This document shows positions 48,341-60,589 of a DNA stretch of 64,000 nucleotides, piece by piece. The position numbers and the translations under genes are program-made. Each line of letters starts with the position of its first letter. Positions within the stretch are counted from its first letter, which is position 1. The notes beneath the pieces were generated by a model. The model saw only the letters and a program-made list of their open reading frames with translations. It searched no databases and was not told where the DNA came from. The DNA is from Terebella lapidaria (lineage: Eukaryota > Annelida > Polychaeta > Terebellida > Terebellidae): contig OX424563.1 of assembly GCA_949152475.1 (NCBI GenBank), positions 22,045,001-22,109,000 of the forward strand. Reading direction: 5' to 3'.

Positions 48341-51300
48341 TCAGAATATCATCCACAGTGACGTCACAGTCGCCAGCACGAGTCTAGACGCCATGTAGGT
48401 GAGGTGGGGAGCGCCGTTGCAGTAACTTGTAACACAGTGACAAGATTCCACGGTGTATGGTCTTTCATCGAACCCACTGCCATGAAATTTGTACCTAGAG
48501 CAACCAGAATAAAGCTGGTTGCCATCTGCACACCCACGGGTTGCAAGCTGGTAGTCTGCAACGAATAGCACAGCAGTGATAATATCTAGTTATAATTGCG
48601 TGGTTAATTCACGGGAACATACACAGGGCATCCGCAACCAAGTCAGATACACCACATGTAGATTTTAATCATATATTTGGTTCGATAACCTGTTGCCCTG
48701 GCATTGCGTCCGTCGTCCATCGTCGTCCTCCGTCCGTCATCCATGTTGCATTGTCCATGTACCACATTTTTATCTTCCAATTTCAATGCGGGATTTTCTT
48801 GAAATTTGCACAGAAATATCTAAAAAAAACGTTGGTGGCTATTTTCTCAAAATCTGTTCAGACAGTGTTGAGATTATCGTTTCGAAAGATTCACCTCATT
48901 TACCTATGTGAGGTGTATAACTTTCGTTGCCTTTGAATCATCGGCTGCGTGTGGCGATTATTTTCCTTTTTTCGACGGGTCCCAAATTGGACTCTCCCAT
49001 GTTAAATTGTCCCATGCTTCATGATGGGACACATTATTCCCAATATCTCACTCAATATTGAGGTTAGTGTCCAAGAATCAATTGTGGACACAAAGGGAAT
49101 GATATATGCTGAATAGTCCCCTATTCAGCATAAACGTTGAAATCGACCTTTAACCTTATTCTCAAGGTCCCATGATGTTTAATATCTCACTTCTTATCTA
49201 CATTGTAGTTTAGGAACCAAATATGCACCTGTAGAAATGATGAATGTATACGCTGAATTTGACCTCTGACCTAATTTTCAAGGTCAGAGAACAAAATGGC
49301 TAATATCTCTTATTATTAAAATCGCTTATTATTGACTTTACAGCTTAGGAATCAATTGCGCACATATAGGAAATGATATATACTGAATGTTGTCATGACC
49401 TCGAACTTGACCTTTGAGCTCATTGTCAAGGTCAGAGAACAAAATGGCTAATATCTCGCCTATTATTGACTTAAGAGCTTTGGAATAAAATGTGAACATA
49501 TATGAAAAGATGTATGCCGAAACATAAGACCTTATATTTGAGCTTCGAGCTAATTCTCAATTTTCACAGGGGAAAAAATGGCTAGTATGTCACTTGTTAT
49601 CGACCTAACTGCTTAAGAATTAATTGAGCACAAAAAGGAAATGATATATGTTGAATATTTTCATTACCTTGAACTTGGCCTTTGACCTAATTTTCAAGGT
49701 CACAGAATAAAATGGCTAATATCTGGCTTATTATTGACTTCACAGTTTAGGAATCGATCGAGATATGCTGAATATTGTTATATCTTAAACTCTTTTGATT
49801 TTCACCTCATTTTCAAGGTCAGAGATCAAAATGGCCAATGGGGAGGATTAGCAGACATGCGGTATGGGAATATAAACAGAAAACGTTATGACGTCACCGT
49901 TTTCCACCTCGTTCTTGTGGCGTTCCCGCATTTCATAGCTACATTGTACGTAAAAATATTGTGCTGGCGTGCGAAAGTAACCCAAGTAAGGCCATAATCA
50001 TATTGAATTGAAGCCGAAATACGAAAGTGGTTTGTTTCTACTGAACATCTAAAGACAAAAATCAGTCTTGCTTCAAGCGTGTATATTTTTCCGAAGGAAT
50101 GAGGTGGTTAGTTATGGGAATATGTGACAACCGAAAATTCGTTGCCCAGATCGGGGATTGAACCCACGATCTCTGCGTTTTGAGATCGACGCTCTACCAA
50201 GTGAGCTAAAGCGATATCCCACTGGCCAAGCTAATAGGAGCGATGTCACAAATAGAATGAAACAAATGTTACATTTGGTTCACTTGATAGATGTAAAAAA
50301 GCAATAAACATGGGAACATTATTCAAGTATAAAGTATCCGAGCAAACAAAACCGAGTCCATTATCCAATCTCAAATGTCGGTGTCAGGTAAAATCCAGAA
50401 AATTGTGTGGAACTTCATGAACCCCCATATATGACCATAAAGGGGTGAAATCAGGTGTTCCGGAAAGAGTGAGGATTTCCAGCCCCACATGTGGCACCCG
50501 TCATGAATTCCAAAGCATTAACATACGAACAGGTCACGTTGCATACTCGTGACAGATTTTGTGTACTAATGCTGCGTTCAAACCAAATTATGAAGACGGT
50601 GTTTCCCAGTTCACCACCAGTGATCTGCGTTCAATCCACGTTACCAACGGTGATTACCAGCGGTGAAGTGGAGAAGTTTTGAACGCCTCTATTTTCACCG
50701 CCAGTGAAATAGATGGCGGTGGTTAACGATGCTGCGTTCAAACCAAGACGCACCACCTGTGACTCTCGACGTGACCGGCGGTGTGCACCGTCTTCACAAC
50801 TTCGTTCGAAGGCAGCATAATCAACCGGATTGTGATGAGGTCCATAGAATTTCTTGAAAGCAGCTATTAGTCTTGGTAAAACATATCCTTGTCCCAGCAG
50901 TTTGGAGGCGACATAAGACTGTTGCTGCTTAGCAAAGGGAAATTGACTATGGAAAAATTGAAACCGTCACGTTTGTCATACACGCTAGTTGACAGGTTAG
51001 AATCTCCATCAATCTCCAACCTTAGATCTAAATAGTTGGAAAAATTGGAGCAGTCTGTAGTATCTTCAATTTCAAATTCCTTAGGATATATAGCATCCAA
51101 ATAATCACCAAACTTGGGATTCTTCAGTGAAAATACATCATCTATGTATCGGAAAGTGAAATTAAAACTACTATTTTGCTTCTTTGATACTCATTTTTGT
51201 AGATGTTGGATGAAATCTGATTCATATGAGTATAAAAACAGGTCTGCCAATAATAGTGCACAGTTTGTACCCATTGGGATACCAATAGTCTGCTGAAATA

Positions 51301-54300
51301 TTCGACCACCAAACTACACAAATATATTATCAATAAGGAAATTAACCATACTCACAACATCGGTTTCTGTATATTCATATGGAACATCTGAATCATGTTT
51401 AACAAAATAGGCTGTATTATATTTGACTACAATATACTGATAACGACTTTGCCATTTTCGGAGAAAAAGGAACTATATATGAGCTTTTGAGGTTGAGACT
51501 TTAGTTCTGAATGAGGTATGGTGGTGTAGAGAGTGGAATGTAAGTATCAATCTATTACCACCAATATTTAGATTTTGGTGATGACAAAAACAAAAGTAAA
51601 ATAGAACATTTTGGAATAGAAAACAAAGCCCGACCAAATAGTTTATCCAAAGACACACTGGGGTCATCAGGGGCAGACAGTGTGTTAAATGTAGTTGTTT
51701 CTACTGTACACCTGATGGAATTAGTATACAACTGCCCAACAACCTATAAAAATAATTTAGAAATCTGAAACAAACCCCATGGAATAGATATATGACAAGT
51801 ACATAAGTACCTAATCACAAGCCAGAGTCAAGTGAAAAGTCAAGTGTTTTGATAGACGTAACTTGTGGAAGTGTGTGAGCATGTAGATACTCCAACAAAG
51901 ATTCGGAAATTTTCAGTATCCACATTTGGTTGATATCACGTCAGTCAGGGAGAATGTAACTCGTAACAATAGATTCGTAGAAACGAATGGACGAGGGGCG
52001 AAGCCCCGAGTCCATTCGTATCTACGAATCTATTGTTACGAGTTACATTCTCTGACTTAAACTATTCCCCACATATATACATCGCGGTAGATTCGTAACT
52101 ACGAATCTACTGCTCTCCAGTACCTCATTCCGAGTTCCAATTCTGAGTTCTACCCAGTGTTTTGAAATCACTTTCCGTGACGGGCTGCTCTCTAAATACA
52201 GTCTCGATAACTCACTTGGTCACTCAATCGCTCGAAAAATGTGGAAGACGACGATATATTTCTGACGCAGCATTCATTCAGGCTTGATTGATGATTTTGA
52301 TACAATGACTGTCCAACATTGTGCGATGAATTTATTGCACACAAATACTCAAAATTGCTTTATTGCGACTGCGTCTGACAACGAGATAGTAGAGACCTGT
52401 GAACAGGTGAAAATGCCGAGCAGTCTGGCTACCCTAATCCGGTATCACAAGCCGGTGTTTTCCGATGTTCCCGGCGATGAGCTTGTCGCTACTTGAGTAA
52501 CAAGTTTCTGATCAACGAAATGAATTCGGAGAGAAACCTCCAGACAGTCGGAAGTTAAAAAAGGAAGCCGCAAAAGGTGAAATTATGTTTAAGTTACAAT
52601 GCACTAATTAATTTAAATGCGTTTTGATGATTCGCGATTATCATGACTATTGAATTTATTTGTCTGCTTCGACAGAGTGACTGGTTTTTGATACATTCGT
52701 AAATATTGGACTTGTTTTGTACTTTTAAATGTGTTGTAGTTTGTGTGCTTCGAAGAAGAAGTGTATGCGGCAGTCGGTCTCTTCAATGAATGGAAAGCCG
52801 GGTGAATTTCGAACGCAATCGCACAGCATGACGTGGACACACCTCCGATACGATTTGAAATGGCAGAACGTGAATTTTGCTTTTCTTTGAGACGTTTCGT
52901 CCTGGAGGCCAGGAGAGGAATGCCGATCCCTATCCGGCCGGAACACAAAATGAGTTGGTGATCACCGTTCATTTACACCTCGCGCCAAAAGGTCGGGAAA
53001 TATGCTCCCTACAGAAAAGGATATTTTTGTGCTTAAAAACTCCCAAGAGGACGACCGGTGCACAACGCAAGCCGGTCAGTGTAAACCTACGACTGGCGGC
53101 ACGAAAAATCTACGTCGAGATACTGTTCTCCACTGGAAAAATGTACCCACGGTGACTGTAATGTCCGACAGTAACGTGAGCGACAGAGTGCATGTGACTG
53201 TTAATATTAATATGCCAGAAAGTAGATGCTTTTGTATAACTTTCCGCCTGCAAAAAATCGTTGTGTGAAAATTGTGTTTGTGTCTGTACTTGTATAATCC
53301 ACATTTGGTAGGTCTCTCAGAAGGTGTAGATTCGTAGATCAGAATCTATAGTTAAATCTACAGTTTGTGTATTGATGTATAATCTACATTTGGTTGGTAT
53401 CTCAAACAAGTGTAGATTCGTGGATCAGAATCTACAGTTAAATCTACAATTTGTGTCTAGATGTACTATAATATACATTTGGTAGATATCTCAGAAAGTG
53501 TAGATTCGTAGATAAGAATTTAAAGTTGAAACAAAGGAGTGACGTCACAGGTATAGTTTAAAGAGTAGATAGGTTCACAGTATTTTTCGAGACCATGCTT
53601 AATCTTCGACAATACAACAGTTAGTAGCTTAGAGCTTTGGTGGAATATGATGCCGAGCCTGGAATATACTTTTGTTTGTATGAATTGTGTACATTTGGGA
53701 TCCAGTATAAACTGGGTAGTTTATAATCTTTACACGACGCAGTGATACCAAATGAATACAATAGATAAAATAATATATCCTGTTTAGATATAGTAATATC
53801 CTGGTATGTACGGTTAGAAGTGTTGTTGTTAGAGACACCAATAGTTCATATAATACATTGAATATAGTATGCTTTACAAACAAAAACAACATACTTTTGG
53901 ATGCTCAACAAACTATCAGCAACCACTGGATCATCAAAGACAGATATGTATTTAGTACTGACTGACTTCGACAAAACACGAATGCGTATAGTTACCAACG
54001 ACCTAATCTGTTCAACCCATTCTGACAGAGAATCATTTTCTGCCTTTTCTCGCTTTTTTCCACTTTCTGGCATATTCCTCAACTAGATCCATTAATAACT
54101 TTAAATTGTATCTCCATGATCATGATAATGATTTGGACTCCCTGTATTTGGGACCTGTGGCTAACATTCAACAATTCATTGTCTTTCAACGATTCCTTGG
54201 CCAGCGCGTCGCGCTGGTCTTCTAAGTTTGGGTAAAACAGACCTGTCCACGGAGGGTATAGGCTTGGGCGGCCCCGGTCCTGCTTGGCCTATCATTTGTT

Positions 54301-56070
54301 TTAAATAGGCCTAACTCAACAAAATCATCATAGCACTTTCAAGGATAATATTGTGAAAGCTTTTTTGGATGGTTCACCGTAATACACACGCATACAGTAT
54401 CGCAACAAAAATATTGAGCTAAATTTCTGATATTGGAAGAACGATGGGCTTCCTGTTTGCCACCAGAATCTCCACCATGTAAGTCAGGTATAGATAACCA
54501 TAGAAACAGTCTACTATGTCGAATACATACAAAAACGTAATAATGTTACATTAAAAGTTTTGTCATGTCTGTTTTTGCATAATACAGACAATGGACATGA
54601 CGTTTTTGGTTTTTCTTGGGCATAATAAACTGTTAGAGCCCAAAAAGCACATGGCATTAGCAGGTACCCCATTACGAAATATTGACAATTTTTATAGTTT
54701 CCGACATAAAAGTGATTAAATGTGATGAAAAATGTGGTTCTACACTAAAATAGGCGCATAAACTATCATTTTGATTCAGAACATTGGTCAACATTAAAAC
54801 CATTGCAGGTCTGACCTCGATATACATCTATAGATATGTTCTTCTTTGTTTATTATATGGAGAATAATGAACAATTTATTCCATTAAATTAAGGTTATCA
54901 TTCACACAAACGTTCCCACCCCAACATATTTCCGCTGGCTAATATCACGCTTATTATCGACTTTACTGCTTAGGAATCAATTGTGAACATTCAGTAACTG
55001 CTATATGCTGAATATTCTCATGATTTTGATTTTTACCTCTAACATCGTTTCCAAGGTCATATGACAAAATGGCTAATATCTCACTTATTATCGACTTTAC
55101 AGCTTGAGAAGTGAATGTGCACATGTGAGAAATGATATATGCTGAATATTGTCATAATATTGAATTTGACATCTGACCTCTTTTCCAAGGTTACAGAACA
55201 AAATAGCTAATATCTCGTTTATTACAGACCTAACAACGTGAGAATCTATTGTGTCATAGAGTGAATGATATATGTGGAATATTCTGATGACGTTTAATTT
55301 GACCTCTAACTGCATTTTCGAGGTTACGGGACAAAATTGCTGATATCTGTCTTACTGTTGAATTTACAGCTTAGTAAATAATTGTGGACATACAGGGAAT
55401 AATGCATGCTGAAAATTCTCGCGACCTTGAATTTGAACATCGACGTTATTTTCAAGGTCACGGGACCAAATGGCTAATATATAAAATGTAAGACATAGAT
55501 TTCCGGTAACCTTTCTTAGCCCTTGAGCTATTTCTTTGGAGTAAGTCCTTTGTCTTCGTAAGTCAACTTTGTTGAGTGAGCAATGTCAAGGCCAGGTTAC
55601 GGGAAAACAATAGGGCGATAATACCGAATTTCCAATAGTGCAATTAGTGTATAGTCCGTGCGGTGTATTACGGCACTGTTGTCTAAACTCAATGCATATT
55701 AGGTTTGTGACGTTCATGGAAGATTCTTTGGAGATTGTCATCTCGGAAAATGAGGGGGGAATTCAATACAACATATACTTTGATGGTGATGTCGAACCGA
55801 TAATAAATATGGCATTTCTGGACGGCTATACATCAAACTCTCACAAATAATGCTATTAAAATGTTCCTGATTGCAAAGGGCCCACTTACCACCATATTGG
55901 ATTTTGGTCTTGTAGCAAACATCACACTCCAGATCAGAGTCCTTTGACCTCCCATGGAAAGGATCTCCACAGTCAAAGCTGCTTTCACATACGTGACACT
56001 TAATGGCTCCCGTCCTCGTCACCATGGCTACCAAAGCCACGCCACACAGCATCCAGACTGGTCCTCCCAT
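48341..56070 (-). CDS. Quiver/sleepless-like Ly6 protein 4 (7.3-kb intron)
   Basis: First exon 56070-55890, second exon 48555-48341 (TGA), phase 1; 131 residues if joined. The first exon gives a signal peptide (MLCGVALVAMVTRTGA), IKCHVCESSFDCGDPFHG and CDVCYKTK. The second gives YQLATRGCADG, CSRYKFHG, SCHCVTSYCNGAPH and a hydrophobic tail (LVLATVTSLWMIF). Cysteine pattern, exon lengths (first exon 181 nt, as at 41110) and phase match gene 3. The intron is exceptionally long because it holds family-A elements (48675-49845, 54935-55530), a SINE head, a MITE, Penelope-like pieces, a hairpin and a minisatellite. The second exon could also serve the first exon at 60318. Pairing is inferred from order and phase. 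Confidence 0.75.
48675..49845 (+). mobile_element. Satellite-bearing TIR element, family A copy 3 (intronic)
   Basis: The left side has 'ggttcgataacctgttgcc' and the CGTCCGTCGTCC run. It is followed by six or more diverged ~134-bp units with 'ttgacctctgacct' and 'ttcaaggtca'. It begins about 120 bp beyond the second exon at 48555. Confidence 0.75.
50141..50219 (-). repeat. tRNA-derived SINE head
   Basis: On the minus strand it reads like a tRNA, with a box A (TAGCTCACTTGG then TAGAGC) and a box B (GGTTCAATCCC) at normal spacing. The anticodon arm pairs with an 8-base loop and the acceptor ends pair poorly, so it is not a good functional tRNA. The body would run towards lower coordinates to about 49980. 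Confidence 0.6.
50570..50817. mobile_element. PIF/Harbinger-type MITE
   Basis: 248 bp with inverted ends (TGCTGCGTTCAAACCAA; reversed right end TGCTGCCTTCGAACGAA) matching over about 32 bp to GAAGACGGTG. Flanks are TAA on both sides (50567-50569, 50818-50820), the TWA target of PIF/Harbinger. An inner copy of 'gctgcgttcaaaccaa' lies at about 50732. Non-coding. Confidence 0.85.
50866..51530 (-). mobile_element. Penelope-like retroelement fossil, RT part
   Basis: On the minus strand, short readable stretches match the palm and thumb region of Penelope-like reverse transcriptases (for example YLDLRLEIDGD and VYDKRDGFNFSIVNFP). The copy is clearly broken, with several breaks, and partial, and appears moderately old. 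Related upstream pieces are at 53620-54082 in the same orientation. Confidence 0.65.
51540..51850 (+). repeat. Dispersed repeat C copy
   Basis: Matches 17560-18110 and, reversed, 6950-7200: 'aatctattaccaccaata', 'acaaagcccgaccaaat', 'aagtacctaatcacaagcca'. It abuts the Penelope-like fossil and could be its flanking or untranslated part. Confidence 0.6.
51944..52056. repeat. Near-perfect long hairpin
   Basis: Arms of about 48 bp start GTCAGGGAGAATGTAACTCG and end, reversed, GTCAGAGAATGTAACTCG, with only two or three differences. The loop carries its own GGGGCGAAGCCCC. A smaller inverted pair (tagattcgtaactacgaatcta) follows at about 52088-52111. Confidence 0.9.
52500..53260. other. Unassigned stretch with weak ORFs
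   Basis: Two overlapping plus-strand frames near 52877-53268 are open for about 90 codons each but show no domain and no clear splice context. Otherwise nothing is recognised. Confidence 0.3.
53320..53530 (+). repeat. Minisatellite, ~80-85-bp unit, about 2.5 copies
   Basis: Units contain 'gtgtagattcgtagatcaga', 'tctacagttaaatctaca', 'tttgtgt' and 'atctacatttggt.ggtatc'. 'agattcgtag' is also the core of the hairpin at 51944-52056, so the two may belong to one element. Confidence 0.7.
53620..54082 (-). mobile_element. Penelope-like retroelement fossil, N-terminal part
   Basis: Minus-strand phrases (DPVVADSLLSIQKYV, SLYWIPNVH, YKQKYIPGSASYSTKALS) match the region ahead of the palm in Penelope-like reverse transcriptases. 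Broken, with several breaks. It may belong with 50866-51530, separated by later insertions. Confidence 0.6.
54430..54680 (+). repeat. Dispersed repeat G, copy 1
   Basis: Reversed copy of 62490-62735. Shared phrases include 'acgtaataatgttacatta', 'caatggacatgacgttttt' and 'gcccaaaaagcac'. About 250 bp, non-coding. Confidence 0.75.
54935..55530 (+). mobile_element. Family A copy 4 (satellite part and right end)
   Basis: About four diverged 134-bp units followed by 'ttccggtaacctttcttagcc', the family's right end. The left CGTCC-rich part is missing. It lies about 360 bp from the first exon at 55890, in its intron. Confidence 0.7.
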
Positions 56071-56244
56071 CTATCAGCATTAAAATGTATGTATATTGTG
56101 ATAATGTTGATGATGTTGAATGTTTGGTTGGTCTTAGTTTATATTACAGAAGTAGTTCATTTTAGATCTTCCTATTGTATCCATCAAAACTTTATTTTCT
56201 TGCACCAGCGAATGCATACAACATATCATGCATATTACTTTCAC

Positions 56245-57190
56245 AAATTCAGATGATGTTTCCATGATGAAAATGATAGAAATTTATACTACTGTTATAC
56301 CCACCGTACCATGCATGCAATCCAAGTATGGGTTTCCTCCTCTATCGTCTCAATCAGTACAATCGTTTTATTTACAGGTGTCTCCCAGAAAATGTGTGTG
56401 TTACCTATTTTCCACACCTTTTCCCATAAATTAACATAGATTATTCTACATTATGTAACGAGACCAGGATGCAAAAAAATACAGATGGCTGAGTTGTGTG
56501 AAAACCTTGCACATTCTCAGTCTGTAATGTATCGATCATTTATTGAGGTTTTATAGTTCCATTATTTGCGACTGATTCGAGAGTGAACAGAGACGGAGAT
56601 TCCTTGTGAGTGCGACCGTTTTTTGCCAAACAGATCAATGATACGTCTCGCTGCCGATGTGCCTCCAAACACCGACTGCCAAGTCGGAGAGAGCAGATAC
56701 CCCAATCATAGATTAAAACAAACACGTTCCAGCTTGGAAATTCCCCAGGTAGCTACAATAGTCGGCATCGTGTATCGATTATATCGATCCCGCGTGGATT
56801 CAGTTGCCCAACACTCGTCCACTTCCCCCGCCAGCGTGCATGCATCATTTCACTCTAACGTTTATGAGACGTTTCGTTCATTTTTTGAAAATGTTTCTTC
56901 GTATTTTGGAAAACAGTATGATACATTCAATGTTATCACTGGAGGCGATTCCGTGGAGAATGCAAATTTTTTATCAAAATAAATATTCCGTACTCGGTGA
57001 CAATGATTGCTTCTTAATACTGAACCACTTATGTATTGCATTAGTGTTTCGGGGGGGGGGGGGGGGGGGGGCTATCACCCAATTGTATCCAGGAATGACC
57101 TTAAGTTCCTTAATCGGTTGTATTGCACAAGCTGGAATCACTTTCAATACCCCCTGATAGCCGAATCCAGTAAATTGTACAAATCAATTG
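56245..57190 (-). promoter_or_regulatory. Conserved upstream flank (family E) of first exon at 56070
   Basis: Shares blocks with 41270-41990 and 60590-61440, including a possible non-coding exon whose minus-strand donor reads 'acg' then 'gtgggt' near 56305. It contains a 20-bp G run at 57050-57070. Promoter function is inferred from position and conservation. Confidence 0.4.
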
Positions 57191-57199
57191 CAACAAAGG

Positions 57200-58823
57200 C
57201 TTATAATTTGACATGACAAATACTGGCTGATATCCGGCATGTGCAACAGGCGAGATGTCCCCCCCCCTCTCTCATTTATGATCCTCCAAAACCAACTTTT
57301 CATTTAGTTCTTATGTATGTAATATTAGTTTTGTCATCACTGGTATTCTATGTAAGACATTGCTTAAGTTTAGAAAATAGCTGTAGGTTGTGTTCGTCGT
57401 ATTGGATTTACCTCGTTGTCTCTTAAGGGAAAAGTGTTGCGTTTCATGCGCAACTAATAATGATGGCTTTTCAGACCCCGACTACTGGTTTATAAGCATT
57501 ATTCATCATCTTACAAGTCCAAATGAGGAAATATGAGAGATGAGCATCGATGTATTCATCGGATCAAACACCCTGGAATTCAGAAAAAAAACCCTCTTGG
57601 CATGTCTTTCTGTGAAGTGATCCGTAGGTTCTGTTCTGTTCTGAACAAAATGTGAGAATAGAACATTCAGCACTTTCATACATATATATATCAGTCGCAT
57701 CATGGCTCAATAACGTGAGGACCAGCACTCTTTATTACCATCATAACGTGTTCGTTTATGGTCTGGTGCTGCCATTCTTTGTATTGACTGATATCTGACA
57801 GCCACAGTCCGTAAATTACAAACCGCTCAGATGCAGCTCACGCTTCGGTCACGTACAAATCACACCCACAATGGCGAAAATACGGTGTCTTTTATCTGCC
57901 AAAATTTTGAGTTTTACTCCCGAGCGCGAAGATCCGATGAAGACATTAAAAATACAGTCAATTTCAATGCGTCTTGAACATTTTCACTGCGTCTAGAGCT
58001 ATTCGTGATGCGTCTGAAACATTTTCGATGCATCTGGAATATCTCGACCCGTCTAAAACTATTCTCCATGTGTCTGAAAATATTCTGAGATTTCGACGAT
58101 GACGATATAAACCATCAAATGTGTCAACACATTATGATAAACAGAACCATATTAGGAGTACAACAGTTTTGGAATATAGGCAAGGTCCCACCAGTACAAA
58201 TGTATATTGGTAGTGATATTTGTTTAGTTGTTGGAAACAACTAGATGCCAAGAGTTGTAGGCACATCGGTGAAGGTGAACAATGACCTTCTCAATGACTG
58301 GTAGCGAGCGAATCAGCTCTCTGTGAACGCTAGCCAAACTAAATCCATGTTTTTTCCCTAAGAAATAAAGTCCAAGTTACTCCTTAATAACGAAACCTTA
58401 GAACAAGCGCATATTAAACATAATTCTCAGACATAGTCATGGATGACAAATAACAATTACTATACTACCCCAATAATCACGGTCATCATGACCGGCATCG
58501 AAACAATCCAATACTTCCAAAATGGGATATAATCGCCACTAAAAAAATTCCTTATTGAAACGCCGAAACCTTGCTTGAAGCTGGACCAAACTAGAAAATA
58601 TTCAAAAGTTCGAACATGATAGCCCATTTGAGTGTGTTTTTAGCTCACCGACTGAGAGCCGTGGAGCGACTCAAAACTAGACATATCATATAAATATACT
58701 AATATTGCAAACCAGTCTATAGCAATGAGTTCAATATTTGCCATGTGGCTTTAGCATATTCACAATATGTGACATACCCTGGTGCGGCACGTCAAAAAAA
58801 AAAATTTGTCCAAAAGCTGAGAC
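57200..58823. other. Gene-less stretch with repeat D
   Basis: Repeat D at 57715-57880 ('catcataacgtgttcgttta', 'cacagtccgtaaattac'). A short run of similar phrases ('gcgtctgaaacattttcgat' style) at about 57960-58085 looks like a degenerate minisatellite. No coding region is supported. Confidence 0.45.
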
Positions 58824-59141
58824 AGGTTACCGGACACTATATGTGTTATATTTTATATATTAGCCATATTGTTCTGTGACCTTGAAACTAAGGTCAAGTT
58901 CAAGGTCATCAAAATATTCAGCATATACCGTTTTCCATATGAGCACATTTTTTTTTCTAAGCTGAAGAGTTGATAAGTGAGGTTTTAGCCATATTGTGCT
59001 CTGACCTTGAATATGAGGTCGAAGGTCAATTTCAAGGTCATGAGATTATTCAGTCTATATCATTACTTATTTGTCCACAATTGATTCTCAAACTATAAAG
59101 TCGATAATAAGCGAGATATTAGCCATTTTGTCAGGTAACCT
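58824..59141 (-). mobile_element. Short family A copy 5 (reverse)
   Basis: Starts AGGTTACCGGAC and ends CAGGTAACCT, with two to three satellite units in reverse ('tgaccttgaa..taaggtcaa', 'aggtcgaaggtcaa'). The half-site spacing is kept, though the unit is diverged. Confidence 0.75.
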
Positions 59142-59429
59142 AGAACATGTCTCCCGGACATATTCTTGCGCCCTCTATTCCTTCTATTCGGTGGATTGTC
59201 AGATCAAAGATACCGTAACCTAAAAAGACAGATCAGGTGATGGGAACACCAGCTTTCCTGTAGAACTGATTTGAACTAGGGTGAAACGGCTCAAGAATCT
59301 ACCGGGCTAAAGGGAGTGAAGAAATGCAGGCTCAATTGCTATCCATTTCGGGATTAGGGTAGTTTTCAGTTGCTTGTACCAGTCTGATGACTGTAAGTGG
59401 TAACTTGTAGAACATATATATGTTTTCAC

Positions 59430-59585
59430 ATTTAGCGTCAAGCACAGAGTTATTACATTTAGCGTCAAGGCATATGCCTTGGTTTTTACATTTACCGCTA
59501 GGTTTCACATTTAGCGTCAGTGCGTTTTCATATTCACCGTTAGGGTTCACATTTAGCGTTGATTTCACATTTAGCGGTTCAACAG
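59430..59585 (+). repeat. Minisatellite of 'ttcacatttagcgt'
   Basis: Seven or more copies of a short motif, 'cacatttagcgtca' or 'cacatttaccgcta', spaced 20-35 bp. A second array of 'ggtgataattataaa(c/t)ggggtgga' follows at 59640-59810. Confidence 0.85.
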
Positions 59586-60128
59586 GCGTTTCCACAAGCG
59601 TCTTGTTGCTCTGGGGCTGCAGACGTCACAAATTATAGAATTTTAGATATTATGAACTCGGCGAATATTCTGAGGTGATAATTATAAACGGGGTGGAAAT
59701 TATAAACGCGGTGAAAATTATGAGGTGATAATTATAAATGGGGTGGATATTATGAACTCGGTGAATATTGTGAGGTGATAATTATAGATGGGGTGAGAAA
59801 TATAATTAGGGTATCGGGGTGTGAAGAGGAGGGAATTTCCGATCATTGAATTATATGCCTTGATCCTATGATCCACGGAGAGATTAATACAAAAACAATA
59901 CCATGCAACAACTTAGATTGTCATAATCGCAATTTGAGGGAGAAATGCAATACAGCATATAATTTGATGTTGATGTCAACCTCATCATGAACTTTCGCGG
60001 TCCAAATACAAGTTTGTTTTTCAGTCGGAAAATCCCTCTATATCTGAATATGTATGGCTGGTTTCGGAGATTATAGACACTTGAAAATGTATTGCTATTA
60101 AAATGTTCCTGTTAAGTGGCCTACTTAC

Positions 60129-60318
60129 TGTCGTATTTGATCTTAGACTTTGCGCAACTATCGCAGTCCATATATGAGTCCGTGATTCTCCCATAGAAAG
60201 GATCTCCACAGTCATCATGGTCATACGACTCTTCACACACGTGACATGCAATGGCTTCCGACGTCGTCACCATGGCTACCATAGCCACGCCACATAGTAT
60301 CCAGGCCGGTCCTCCCAT
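60129..60318 (-). CDS. Orphan first exon of a quiver-like protein
   Basis: ATG at 60318 to a donor at 60129 (GACA then gtaagt), 190 nt, phase 1. It encodes a signal peptide (GVAMVAMVTTSEA), IACHVCEESYDHDDCGDPFYG and CDSCAKSKIKYD. Closest to the first exon at 41110. No second exon lies between it and the next first exon at 56070. Its phase fits the second exon at 48555, so it could be an alternative first exon of that gene, or a copy that lost its partner. The upstream flank E is present at 60590-61440, so its promoter side is intact. Confidence 0.7.
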
Positions 60319-60589
60319 CTGCTGGTTATATTATATCTGCTGGTTATATTATATCTGCTGGTTATATTGTAAAGAAGGTATGATAATCAAAGTTCCGTCG
60401 ATCTTTGTTTATATTGCAAAACTGGTTCATTCTAGGTTTTTCAAATGGCGTTACCAAGATATCATACTATATAATGTGATAGGTCGATATACACATGATA
60501 CTAGTAACTTGATTCAATTATCTTGCACCTTCAAATGCATACATTATATTCTGCATATATTTTCATGATTTTGATGTTTCTCACCAAAT

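Noticed and set aside
50141-50219. Functional tRNA gene
   Set aside because: Anticodon loop of 8 bases and poor acceptor pairing; better read as a SINE head.
52877-53268. Two overlapping ~90-codon ORFs as genes
   Set aside because: They conflict with each other, have no domain, and lie among repeats in the long intron.
53320-53530. CRISPR-like direct repeats
   Set aside because: Units are contiguous minisatellite copies without unique spacers, in an animal genome.
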